Shown here piece after piece: positions 53,960-64,000 of a stretch of DNA of 64,000 nt. The DNA lies in contig OZ007511.1 of assembly GCA_963931865.1 (NCBI GenBank), positions 1,355,836 to 1,419,835 on the forward strand. The letters run 5' to 3'. The position numbers were made by a program, and so were the translations under genes. The DNA comes from Axinella damicornis. Its lineage: Eukaryota > Porifera > Demospongiae > Axinellida > Axinellidae. Numbering within the stretch: position 1 is the stretch's first letter; each line of letters starts with the position of its first letter. The notes beneath the pieces were generated by a model. It did no database searches. It was not told where the DNA came from and saw only the letters and a list, made by a program, of their open reading frames with translations.

Positions 53960-54744
53960 TTAAGCGACTATGTCATTGAGAATTGTAGGGGTGAACTTAT
54001 TGAAGAGACAGGTCCATACATAAGATGATACTGCATGCTCTCCTTTCCCGGACCCTCAGTAGCACATGTAGCTTTAGGGAATTCCACAAGAAGTTGTATG
54101 GTTCATGCCAATCACTTTGCACTTTATTTGGTAGCAAACGCTTGCACAGATTCAAGCATGCACCTCTGTCTTTACTCATATCATTATTTGCCTCATTCCC
54201 AGGACTTCTATATACACCTCCAGTTTTTGATCACTTATACTCCGGACGTCTTTGCATGCTGTAAGTGATCAGAAACTGGAGATAGAGAAGGCCTGCATGG
54301 GAACGAGGTTAGCTATACCATAATACCAGTGCACTACTGGCCGGCAATTAGCTAACCACTAGCTAATCTCAAATTCATGATAGCTATACAGTAGCTATCA
54401 TAGCGTTGCTATAGCTAGCTAGTGAAATGTTTGGAGTAGCTTTTGATTAGTTTATCTCTTAGCTTAGCAACCAGGCTAATAGACACCTATCGCAATGACA
54501 CCAAACCCTCCGTAGTTAGATTCATTATCTGCACAAGAGGTGACCTGTGATGTATGGTAACTTAGCAACAACAGACCGACAGCAAGATAGACATGTGTTG
54601 GTATACCTCTCTTGACCCTTTAAGCGGTATGTCATTGAGAATTGTAGGGGTTCTTGTCAGACCAGAAAGTGCCCTTAACACCTATACTTCTGAGCATCAT
54701 AAACTCAAAAATTTGGTCATGCACTTTTGGGCCAAACTATAAAT

Positions 54745-55063
54745 TGGCCCGGCAGGAAGTAGGGCGATGGGTTAGGGTATATTAGAGCCAGGTCAGGTGC
54801 CGAATGCAAAGGCATGTCCGTTACCTTTACTTAAGGTAGGAAACACGGCATCGGCGAAATCGCGCAATTTTGCTCATGAATAATTAATGAGATGACGTCA
54901 CTCGCATACAGTTATTTAGAGTTATTGATCTGTTTACGTTTTCCCATGGCGGCAACCGGAATAAACAAGGGGGGCTTCTCTCTTTGATGCGGCTAGCGGC
55001 CCTTTCGAGTTTCAAATCGGTACTCTGATGTGGCCGTGCGGTACCTTGAAGATTTGTTTGAAC

Positions 55064-55099
<36 letters not shown>

Positions 55100-55845
55100 T
55101 AAAGAGCTATTCTGGCTTATTGAATGTAGCGATGGGCTATCTGAGTGTGAATAGCTAGGTGGAGTGAGCAGGAATGTTTGTGGGTCTGCTGAAGTGGCCG
55201 AAGAACAGCCTGGAAAGTGAACAGCCTCCGACAGCTCCCTGGCCAAGGTACTCTAGAGAGTTGACCTTTCGGCATTACAGGCCCCGCCCATTTTCGTGTT
55301 AGGGCGAATTTGGCTGGTTTGGTAGCTGGACTGGGCTGGTGAGAGGGAGTAGATGTGTGGCCAAAACTCAGTAACCGAGAGGTGAACGTGGAAAAACATC
55401 CCTAGTTTTGCAGGGGGTAGGTTGACCTTTTGGAAACTGGCATTGGCTTTGGTCTGTTTTAGTTGGTGTGCGTGGAATTTTTTTTGAAAGCCTAGGGTAG
55501 CCAAACCTCTGTTTTTGAGGGTGGCAGTGAGTTTTGGGCTGTAGCCTGCAAGTGAGGAGAGCAGGTGGTAAATCCATCCGTAGTTTTTGGGCCTGTTTTG
55601 TGTGTGTATTGATGATGGGGTCAGAGTGTGGGTGGGGCCTTGGAGAGGGTCCAAATTTTCAGTTTCGTAGAGGGCCTTAAAATTGAGTTTTAGGGCATTT
55701 TCAAGCAGAGGGAGCAGTTTGATGCAAAGTATTGCTGAAACTTGTGTACGCTTTGATGCTGCCCATTTATCCATCAACTTGGTTTCGGAGATCGCGGTAC
55801 CCATGTTTACTACCTTAAAGTAGCTATATACTTCCTGCCGGACCA
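54745..55845. mobile_element. Larger element with GGCAGGAAGTA ends and an internal ORF
   Basis: TGGCCCGGCAGGAAGTAGG faces TACTTCCTGCCGGACCA. Between the ends lie a T run of about 33 (55064-55096), an internal stretch beginning near 54840 that is absent from block 1, and a minus-strand ORF. Block 1 retains only the left end near 25063, so the element or its filling arrived in block 2. Confidence 0.55.
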
Positions 55846-55846
55846 A
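55253..55846 (-). CDS. Unrecognised 197-aa ORF inside the element
   Basis: The first possible ATG overlaps the terminal repeat; the internal MGTAISETKLMDKWAASKR is a more natural start. The sequence is Lys/Leu/Ser/His-rich with no domain I can name. An A-rich tract (poly-T on plus) lies 3' of it, which would suit a retro-copied transcript or an element-encoded protein. No paralogue is visible elsewhere in the window. Confidence 0.3.
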   Translation of the reverse strand: MVRQEVYSYFKVVNMGTAISETKLMDKWAASKRTQVSAILCIKLLPLLENALKLNFKALYETENLDPLQGPTHTLTPSSIHTQNRPKNYGWIYHLLSSLAGYSPKLTATLKNRGLATLGFQKKFHAHQLKQTKANASFQKVNLPPAKLGMFFHVHLSVTEFWPHIYSLSPAQSSYQTSQIRPNTKMGGACNAERSTL

Positions 55847-56276
55847 TATCCACGTTGAAATAATATTTGGTCAGTTAATAAACGTCAAACCTGCCCTTGC
55901 TAGCTATAGCTATTGGATGGAAGGGGGACACAGCCCTCATGGCATTTTGGAGATTCATAGATCCCACTAAGGCCTCACATGGGTCTTCAAAAAAACATGC
56001 AGATTGATGGTGCACAATGTACCACCATTCAGATCCAGTCCAAGTTTAGGGAATGTCTGGGTGAGAATCCAGCTGACATCCACTTTGACCTCCAACAGCT
56101 GGGTTTGTTGGTGGTCATGAATATCATTAATGGTATTGTCATGCTCAAATGTTAGTCCCACCAAGTCTGGCCCCTTAGGAGCGAATGCTATGAATCTACG
56201 AACGTGGTGTGTGCTGAATACATGATTCCAAAAATCTAAAATGTCTTCTTTTGGGGGGAAAGAATTCCGTAGTTAA

Positions 56277-56424
56277 CTCTTTACCAACCAATGACTGCAA
56301 AAGCCATCATGAGCTCCCATAAGCCCATAAAAATTTATAATATTATGGGGGCTTTAATATTAGGCGTTATACTTTAATACAGGGTTTTTGCTTCCTTAAG
56401 CTGTTTCTTATGGTTGGTAAAGAG
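56277..56424. mobile_element. Small TTAA-flanked MITE (CTCTTTACCAACCA ends), second copy
   Basis: Same family as 47301-47441, with TTAA at 56273-56276 and 56425-56428. The equivalent block-1 position near 25460 lacks it. Confidence 0.85.
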
Positions 56425-56918
56425 TTAAAGGGTTTACAACAAATATGAGTGATGAGCCATGAAGAAGCAGTGGCACATTGCCAGGATATAGTGACTTGCC
56501 CAACCATGCATGGTATATATTACCTGGTGCACGCATAATTACTGTAGTATAAGCAGCAACTAATGTAGCTCGATCAGACTAGCACACAACAGAAACTTCA
56601 AATTAAAGTGCAACCCCGGGTCCAAGACAAGATGAGAGACGTGGGAAAGGCCAAACAATTAAGCTACTGGGTTGCCCACCACCATGGCCTGGTCAGTTGT
56701 ACTGCCTTGGTAAACTTCACTTTGAGTCAAGTTGGCATAGCTTCAAGTACACATCAAAGAATCTGCTAAAAACCAATTCTGCATGCAGAATAAAAATTCA
56801 AATAAAAATTCAATTGTATATAACAGAGTGGTTATTGTAAATTATATCTTTACACAACAAAAACGTTCAAGGTTTCAGTTTACGTACCATTATGTACAAG
56901 TCGGAACAAATGTTGTCT

Positions 56919-58997
56919 TCAAAATTGTTCCCATTTTTTCTGTGTTGGGTCGACCACATATGGGTTTTCTTCACCACTTGGCTTGACGGTTTCGTAATCT
57001 GGAGGTGGCTTTTCAATTACTTCAAACTGTGCAGCCTTTGGGCGCTCATCGGTAACTTCGTACGGTGATTCCAAGGCATCTGATTTCAGAAGGTAAACCT
57101 GGGAGGTGTCTCCCAGCCCAACGGTGGCATACAGGGGGTTGTTGAATGCTGGAAGGTCCTCATCCAGCGGCCGGTAGCTTGTAGCCTGCACAGCTCCACT
57201 TGTATCAGGACTAGTCTCGAATGCCAAGATACCCTTCTTTTCTGATGTGAGCTCTGCACCTATGACTGGTTTGTCAGCTTGCACGCTACCATTATGACTG
57301 TCAAGATTCACTTGTTCCAATTCATTGCTATGTATGTGCATGATATGAGGGGAAATGATAACTAGGTTCAAGAGCTGATACCTACTTCTTGCCAGAATGA
57401 CTCATGTTCAGCCTACTCTATTTTCACATAGTTGCGCGGATCTAAAGAAAACCTTACACTTACCTTTAGTACCATGCCAATCATCGGCACCCAATGTATT
57501 GATTAGTGTACTGACAGTTAATGTAAACCATGCCGCCAGTCTCCAGATATTCAAACCACATTTGTACGTTACTGGATCGGCCGTACGGATCCGAGACATC
57601 ATGAAAAGTCAGTAGTTGAGGTGGCTTTTCACAAGCGAACAGCATGCCACCTCGAAACGAAAGAGTACGAGCCATGTCTCCAATCTGTGTTTTCAGTTGA
57701 ACACTCCTTTCCATCATAAGCTTGGAATAATGGATTGTCTCACTAAATCAGGCATTGGCCTGGCCTATTCTGATCTCTTCTAAAGGTTTGCCTTGTGCGT
57801 GTGTGTGGTGTGTGTGGGGGGGGGGGGGGAGGGGGGGGGGGGGGAGGGGGGGGGGGGGGAGGGGGGGGGGGGGAGGGGGGGGGGGGGGAGGGGGGGGGAG
57901 GGGGGGGGAGGGGGGGGGGAGGGGGGGGGGAGGGGGGAGGGGGGGGGAGGGGGAGGGGGGGGGAGAGGGGGGGGGAGGGGGGAGGGGGGGGAGGGGGGGG
58001 GAGGGGGGAGGGGGGGGAGGGGGGAGGGGGGGGAGGGGGGGAGGGGGATGTGCATAGAGTATCACACCATCACAGAACTCACTCAAATACAGCATAATCC
58101 TCTGATTTTGTTTGTTTTCTCCGCCACATAATAAATAGGACACCAACGGACACTGTGACCAGCAGCAAGATGATGACTATAAACATTGCAATCACCACAC
58201 CCGCCACACCCCCACCGCTGAGACCAGTCTGCCGGCCCGGAGGAACAACACCTGGAACTACATGGGAGAAATGAATGAAGGGGTATGCCCTGATAATCAA
58301 ATGTTGGTATGTACAGAATGGAATGGCAAATTTGGCTAAATTTTGAGTAATCACAACAGGCTACATTTACAGACACTGCAAGCACTTAAATTGACTTACC
58401 TGAATTTTAGAGAAAAAAGAATAAAAAATATGTACTTGCAACCTGGCAAGAACCCACACACCTGATGCTGTGATTGGTTCACTGCTCACGCCTGCTCCGG
58501 CTGCCGTGTTTGCTCTGACGGTGACAGAGTATGCTAGGTTAGGGCTCAGTCCACCGATTGGTGCCGGGGGTTCACTGACACTTGTTTCTTCACTATCTCT
58601 CTTCCGGCGGCCTCCAGTGTTGGAGGCAGGCTCATAGGACACAGTGTAGCCTGTGATGAAACCACGTGCCTGTTCAAGAGTCAGTACTGTCCATGTGACA
58701 GTCATGTGAGTGCCATTCAAGCGCTCGGTGTTCACATCGGCTGGAGCGATACTTGGTGCTATGGAGAATAGACAATAATAAACCAATGATCTTGCCTTGA
58801 ACACCAAGGTTATGGAATGCAAGGAATTCCAGCAACTCTATATCTTACTTCCTTCCTCAGTGAAGGCAGTTTTAATCTCTGTCTCTCCATAACCAGCAGT
58901 GTTGCCCGCTCGGATGGATATATAGTAGGGAATATAGCGCTCTGTGCAGTCGTGTGTGCAGTTGTGAGATATATGCAGTGCATGTTTTGGGTGCATG

Positions 58998-59034
<37 letters not shown>

Positions 59035-62000
59035 CATAATTATGTATATACATATGTGTGTTTGTTTGTGGGTGAGTGAATACAGAACAACAAAGATAAC
59101 CAATCATGCCAGGGGCGGATCCAGGGGGGGGGGGGGGACACAGGGCCCATTCCCCCCCTCGGCGAGCGCGAGCGAGGCTTGAACTGACACACATACACAC
59201 TGGCACACAGCTAGCTAAATATTTCTGACTACTGTACAGTAGGTCTCTACTCTTGAATATAACTTACCTGTGGAATTGGCAGTCTTCACTGCTGAACTCA
59301 CTCATACCAGCAGCTATGTAGCTAGCTAACTACGTATACAAGTACGATGAGTGAGCGCGCTGAGTCGACCACACCCACCATAATACATACAGCATGTCCT
59401 AGCTAGCTCGTGGCACTTGAGCAAGAAATAAGCACATGGCTGCCCAGGGACCTGCAATCCTCGTACATCTGGAACTTGCAGTGCAAAGCACGAAGGTGCC
59501 ATGAGAGCCCATCATGATAACTGAAAAATGAAGGCGAAAAATTTTTTCCCCGCTTCGCGCGGACTGATCGGCACTACACACCTCTATGCACTGCCTCCGG
59601 CAGCATATAATATATACTGGCCCCCCCTTTCACAAATCCTGTATCTGCTCCTGCATGCCACATCAGGGTTTTATCGAGGATTACTTTATAGGAGACGTTT
59701 TAGTAGGCGTGTGTGCTCAGCTGTATTTTTTGCTGGTGTTGTGTTGTCATGTCAGTTATAAGCTTGGTTTTGGTACAGGAAACATCAAATGGAGTCAGCG
59801 CCGGTATACATGAGACTGTGAGCACATGTGATCCCAACTGATGATGTCATGTATATGCAACTTGAATCATCAGATTTCAGTCATTTCTTTCAAAGGAGCC
59901 TGAATGCTCCATATTTGGCGATGTTAGGTATAAATTCCGCTACTTGAATGCGGCAATGTTAGGTATAAATTCCGCTAGTTATAGAATGAGGCTCCTTCTC
60001 TTCTGTATCTATCACTGTTTGCTACATATAATAGTGCAATGTAGAGGGAATGGGTACTTTATGAGCACTGCTGACTTGCAAACTACAAGAATATTTTACT
60101 GATCCATGATTAGGAACACTTACCCAGACGAGGGATAGTCACATTGAAGATGCTTCCAGAGACAGTTTCATTGTACACAGTCATTACATTTCCATCTGAA
60201 AGGATGGTGACGTTCACTTGGTGGGAGGTAAGCTGGCCATTTGTGACAGCTGGAGACTGCCAGGATACAACAAGACGAGTGGGATCGTTTAGTATCCGCA
60301 TTGGGACTATGTTCCTTACACGACCAGGGGGGTCTAGGAGGGAGGAGGGAGGGAGGGAGGGAGGGAGGGAGGGAGGGAGGGAGGGAGGGGGAGGGAGGGA
60401 GGGAGGGGGGAGGAGGGAGGGAGGGAGGGAGGGAGGGAGGGAGGGAGGGAGGGGGAGGGAGGGAGAGAGAGTGGAGGGAGGGAGGGAGAGAGAGTGGAGG
60501 GAGGGAGGGAGGGAAGGAGGGAGGGAGGGAGGGAGGGATAGGAGAGAGAGAGAGAGAGTGGAGGGAGGGAGAGAGAGAGAGAGTGGAGGGAGGGAGGGAG
60601 GGAGGGAAGGAGGGAGGGAGGGAAGGAGGGAGGGAGGGAGGGAGGGAATGGGAGTACATGTATGTGAACTCAAAGTACAACTCCTATACCTGTTGATGGT
60701 TTCATTGTGGGTGATTCCGTTGGAACAGCAGTTGAGCTAGGAATATTTGTGGTAGTGGTAATTAGGGTAGGAACAGTTGTACCAGGCACATTCAATTGTG
60801 TTGAAGTAGGAGTAGACATGGTTGGGACAGGTCTCATGGCTGTAACAGCCGGAGTTGGGACAGCTGTCATAGCTGGAGTTGGGACAGCTGTCATAGCTGT
60901 AACAGCCGGAGTTGGGACAGCTGTCATAGCTGGAGTTGGGACAGCTGTCATAGCTGTAACAGCCAGAGTTGAGACAGCTGATTTTGATGGCGTAGGAGCA
61001 ACGCTAGTAGCTATAGCTGGAGTAGGAATAGCTGTAGTGGACATACGTGTCTCTGTTGGAGTAGTGCCTAAAGTAAAGGAAATGACATCCTCACATACAG
61101 GTCAGGAGACTGACATACTGATTGATTCGTGAACAAAGGTAAAATTGATGCCGCATTTCTGAATGCCTTTCTGGTTCGCATTTGCGGCATACATGACTTT
61201 CTGGTTTGCGTTAGCGGCGCGACTTCACCGCAAAGTGGAAGGCTTCTTCCAATAATCAGAAGTTTTTCCGAAGACACGGAAGGCTTCTTCTGGGTTTGCA
61301 TGTATGTAAGTTTCGAAAAACAGTGCAGCTTCGCTTACGGATCTTCTGGTGTTCATTTAGGCCTTCTGTGTTTGCGTTTAGGTCTTCCGCGTTAGCACTT
61401 GTAACGGAATTCTGAACCAGCAACAGAAAGGTTTCTGAATCGCGGCATCAATTTTTAAAGATGCGTACCGTATTCATTACCCCCAACAAGTCAGTACATG
61501 GATAATGGTTGGAGAAGCCAGTTAGCCATCTGAAACTCCGTTGGGATGTAGGTCTAAGGATGTAGCTCTACTTATTTCTTGAGTTAGAAGTTACCTGTTG
61601 GACAATCTTGCCTGACAATGGGGGCTAGATGAGTATTGAGAGAGAGAGAGAGAGAGAGAGAGTAATGCATGAATCCTGGTTGTACACAATGTCTTCATTA
61701 CAGGTACGCAAAAGTATGTGATTTATTGCCCATTTGGGCAGTGATAAATTGAATGTGATAAACCCCTTCCTGCACCCATCCCTGCGGTGACACATGTACC
61801 TCCCCCTTTGTTTCACTATTGCATGGGCAGTGTTACACACTATCCATTTAAGGCACTGTGAATACCTGTCATGTTAAGCTGATCCGGAGCCAGATCATAA
61901 ATCACATTGTTCCACACAGAGTGTGGCTGGTGCACACAGTCAATGGAGTTGGCTGCAAACTGTCCGCTGAGTGGATGGTTAGCGTAGAAATCTCCGGCAG

Positions 62001-62420
62001 CATTGAACCCAATGGTGGCCTCGTCCGACCATTCTATCAGATCACACTTGTACGTGAAGACTGCATAAGACTTGGTTTGGTTAGTAATCAGGATGGCCTG
62101 GAATGTGTTGGTCTGGTGGGTGAGCACAAAGATAATTTATCACTATGCAGCAATGGAGTCTTTATAGGAGTAGATAACAGAGATGGCTATACTAAACTCT
62201 CACAACTATTTTGCCTGCATAGAGGGACTTAAGCCTCTTACATGCATGTATACGGTACCACTCCCATTTAAATCTTTCCCTATAACGAACTGTATGGCTA
62301 TGTATATGAAAGGATCTTCATAAACACAATTTCTTTGGGGTAAGCATCATGATACGTAGGTCACATTTGATAGTGTAACTTCTTACATGGTTGACAAAAG
62401 CATCGTAGAGTCCATTTCCA
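56919..62420 (-). CDS. NIDO-stalk-FN3-FN3-TM receptor (copy 2), cut by the assembly gap
   Basis: Exons equivalent to the last eight of copy 1, with identical phases: 62387-62420 (partial, enters the gap), 61866-62112, 60690-61067, 60124-60333, 58849-58941, 58462-58758, 58083-58257 and 56919-57327. All lengths equal copy 1 except the stalk exon (+15 nt). NIDO-2 residues encoded by 61866-62112 are identical to copy 1 where compared. Tail changes are few (VHLDSHDG to VNLDSHNG, GDENPYVID to GEENPYVVD). NPLY and PPDY motifs are kept. The 5' half (SMB, NIDO-1) is not in the assembled sequence. Confidence 0.85.
57815..58048. repeat. Expanded G-rich tract
   Basis: About 230 bp of G runs broken by single A residues, in the intron between TM and tail exons. 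It corresponds to the 37-G run of copy 1. It is a strong G-quadruplex candidate on the plus strand, and the length may be affected by sequencing. Confidence 0.9.
58462..60333 (-). CDS. Receptor copy 2: two FN3 domains (60124-60333, 58849-58941, 58462-58758)
   Basis: Same motifs as copy 1 (LVVSWQSPAVTNGQL, RYIPYYISIRAGNTAGYGE, MTVTWTVLTLEQARG). Substitutions include NIVAMRIPND to NIVPMRILND and SYQVIVTIFSD to SHQVNVTILSD. All splice sites are intact. The CAGGGGCGGATCC element lies in the intron after the first exon. Confidence 0.88.
59110..59653. mobile_element. CAGGGGCGGATCCAGG element with 5-bp duplication CATGC, copy 2 only
   Basis: Ends CAGGGGCGGATCCAGGGG and CTGTATCTGCTCCTG are flanked by CATGC (59105-59109 and 59654-59658). 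Copy 1 reads AATCATGCCACATCAGGG at about 28702-28719, an exact empty site. Shares the internal CGCGCGGACTGATCGGC block with 10607-11144. Confidence 0.9.
60334..60650. repeat. (GGGA)n tract at the FN3 acceptor, copy 2
   Basis: GGGA, GGGGA and GAGAGAGTGGA variants abut the acceptor of exon 60124-60333, as in copy 1, but about 85 bp longer and more heterogeneous. Confidence 0.9.
61139..61469. mobile_element. Copy-2 counterpart of the TTTAAAATTGATGCCG MITE
   Basis: Same intron and interior as 30115-30476, with a shortened left terminus (AAAATTGATGCCGC) and an intact right terminus. The insertion predates the duplication. Confidence 0.75.
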
Positions 62421-62620
62421 NNNNNNNNNNNNNNNNNNNNNNNNNNNNNNNNNNNNNNNNNNNNNNNNNNNNNNNNNNNNNNNNNNNNNNNNNNNNNNNN
62501 NNNNNNNNNNNNNNNNNNNNNNNNNNNNNNNNNNNNNNNNNNNNNNNNNNNNNNNNNNNNNNNNNNNNNNNNNNNNNNNNNNNNNNNNNNNNNNNNNNNN
62601 NNNNNNNNNNNNNNNNNNNN
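62421..62620. other. Assembly gap (200 N)
   Basis: Exactly 200 N bases interrupt a NIDO exon. The round length suggests a placeholder of unknown true size, so sequence on the right need not be adjacent in the genome. Confidence 0.95.
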
Positions 62621-62797
62621 CCTTTGTATACTAGGAGAGCAGTTCAAAATCAGGCATTACAAAACAAAATATGATTTCTACATGGGACAGTCCTGTTACA
62701 TAATCTGTTACCAAGGGCAATATTGAAATTTGACGCGCAAAAAGAGCATGTATATAAGGGCATCCAGTCAACAAATAAATGTTTTGATTGTCCTCAC

Positions 62798-64000
62798 CTT
62801 GTTCCAGGGTTCAACGACAATCGCCCTGGGTATCGTGTTGGCCCCAGTGCGAAACAGCTCTGCTCGCTGCATGGTATCGAGATACCGCACCTCAATCCTG
62901 GCGTAGAAGGCGTCCGTCCAGTAGAGAGTGTTACCCACCCAGTCCAGGGCAATATCATCTGCATAATGTGACGTACTGTGTATCATCTGGTTGTAGGGTT
63001 TGACCAAAACAGCAGCACATGATGACATCATCGTCAAGACGATGATGTCATCATTTGCTTCTTGACCAAACAAAGAGTGGCATATGGTGTCTAGATATGC
63101 ACTGCTAGTACAGCAATTTCATTTTGGTCAGTCAACGGCCTAGAATATGACATGTACTAATCTAAATGTACATGTTTAACTCGTGCAACCTTTTAGCAAT
63201 TTTGATCATGCTTATTAGTATCCACAAGGCGAGAGTGAGACCCGAAGCATCATCTGGAGTGAGTTTTGGGTGAGAGTGAGACCTGAAGCACCATCTGGAG
63301 TGAGTTTGCCTACATAGTCCACCAGTACTGCAGTTGCCGCTCGGAAGCTAACTGCCAGACCTGGTACGTATAGTAGTACGTGGCAGCTGCTGAGTCTGCG
63401 AGACCTGATTCGCTGACCTGAATACATGACTGCGCTACATTATTGCAATGTACCAAAAGCAACTACCGGTAGACATGATGCAACAGTACATGAAAGTATT
63501 AACATCAGTGGTTTGTGACATAACCATATTATAGTGTCACACATCCGAGTACGTACCCACAACATCAACGCTGGTGTTGACAAGAACGACTGGGTCGAGC
63601 CATCCGTCAGGTTGGCACGGTGGATCGTATTCGAAAGTACATCCGACCAGTACATGTACCCTCGGCTACAGGGGATGATGGTGGAGCAAATGTAGGGGAA
63701 TTATTGAGGCTAAAAAGCTGCTAAAAACAAACAATTTGTGTGCTTTTGATTTCTAGTCCACGGGCCCAAACATGGTTTTCTGATTGCCAAATATGGTCTT
63801 TCTGTTCAACAATAGAAAGTGTGCATGGGCTTTAGCAGTCACAGCAGTCACATGTCCTGTTCAGCAAGGTGTGATGGTAGGAGATGTGTCAAGGGCAATA
63901 GTATGAATTCAAGCTTCCGTAGACTAACTGACCTGTAGTCATAGTCGACTCCAACGATTCCTCCAGAGGTGTCCGTAACGACGACCTCGAACCCTGTCCC
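62798..64000 (-). CDS. LDL-receptor class B (YWTD) protein exons, partial
   Basis: Three minus-strand exons: 63933-64000 (runs off the window; FEVVVTDTSGGIVGVDYDY), 63557-63665 (RGYMYWSDVLSNTIHRANLT) and 62798-62958 (DDIALDWVGNTLYWTDAFYA, then RAIVVEPWNK). YWSD/YWTD, RAxL and GxAxDWxxxxLYWTD are beta-propeller repeats of LDL-receptor and nidogen-type proteins. The middle exon changes frame: ANLTDG is followed by LDPVVLVNTSVDVV only if one base is restored, which also fixes the exon phase. Whether it belongs to the NIDO receptor gene or to another locus across the gap is unknown. Confidence 0.75.
63009..63065. repeat. Short palindrome in the YWTD intron
   Basis: AGCACATGATGACATCATCG and CGATGATGTCATCATTTGCT are inverted around a short loop, resembling the palindrome at 736-801. 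Confidence 0.7.

Larger units (their letters stand above)
52670..54620. repeat. Local duplication of a ~650-bp segment
   Basis: The segment starting ATTGAAGAGACAGGTCC and ending at CTCTTGACCCTTTAAG occurs twice (about 52679-53593 and 53999-54623). The first copy carries the hAT-like element, and the TTAA element of 53594-53959 lies between the two. Block 1 has it once (24330-24945). Confidence 0.8.
47177..56918. other. Transposon-dense intergenic region, block 2
   Basis: About 9.7 kb corresponding to only 2.9 kb in block 1. The expansion is built from the elements listed separately: several TTAA-flanked elements, palindromes, a Mutator-like element with a nested insertion, an hAT-like element, a relocated spacer block and a local duplication. 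No confident host gene was seen. Confidence 0.75.

Noticed and set aside
57755..58146. Long Gly- or Pro-rich ORFs in the G-rich tract
   Set aside because: Low-complexity artefact of G runs.
62621..62797. Continuity of the YWTD exons with the NIDO receptor across the gap
   Set aside because: The 200-N gap has no size information and copy 1 shows NIDO-1, not YWTD, upstream of NIDO-2, so a single gene is not supported.

Overview
The window looks like a piece of a metazoan nuclear genome, most likely an early-branching marine invertebrate such as a sponge. This is inferred from GT-AG split genes, modular extracellular proteins (NIDO, AMOP, VWD, EGF, FN3, somatomedin-B-like, YWTD), very large intron and intergenic repeat load, and no prokaryotic or viral gene organisation. 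The species cannot be fixed from sequence alone. No tRNA, rRNA or CRISPR array was seen.

Layout. (1) 371-13354, plus strand: the 3' part of a large type I membrane protein, NIDO-AMOP-VWD-EGF(n)-TM. I reconstructed 18 exons whose phases all agree (1,288 codons including stop). (2) 14251-18000, plus: a small four-exon gene (192 aa) with signal peptide, Ser/Thr/Pro stalk, TM helix and short tail. (3) 19000-20283 and 22338-23621, minus: two intronless 427-aa TauD-like Fe(II)/2-oxoglutarate oxygenases of the gamma-butyrobetaine hydroxylase type. The first keeps the HxD metal motif and the second has HxG. (4) 26529-36486, minus: a 15-exon membrane receptor, SMB-NIDO-NIDO-Pro/Thr stalk-FN3-FN3-TM-tail with NPxY and PPxY motifs; its 5' end was not found. 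(5) About 36.9-62.4 kb: a second copy of blocks 2-4. In this copy the small gene lacks its signal-peptide exon, the HxD oxygenase is a pseudogene, the HxG oxygenase is intact, and the receptor is intact up to a 200-base assembly gap. (6) 62.6-64 kb, minus, beyond the gap: exons of an LDL-receptor class B (YWTD) protein with an apparent one-base frame error.

The two duplicate blocks differ mainly by transposon insertions. For several of them one block carries the filled site and the other the empty site. This defines target-site duplications directly: TTAA (piggyBac-like), 8 bp (hAT-like), 9 bp (Mutator-like), and 5 bp (a CAGNGGCGGATCC family). The window also holds long palindromes and several tandem arrays (19, 44 and 54 bp units).

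The points most worth following are the HxG oxygenase, intact in both copies beside a decaying HxD paralogue, the long palindromes, and the receptor architectures. No metabolic link between the receptors and the oxygenases can be read from sequence; their linkage may simply reflect co-duplication.
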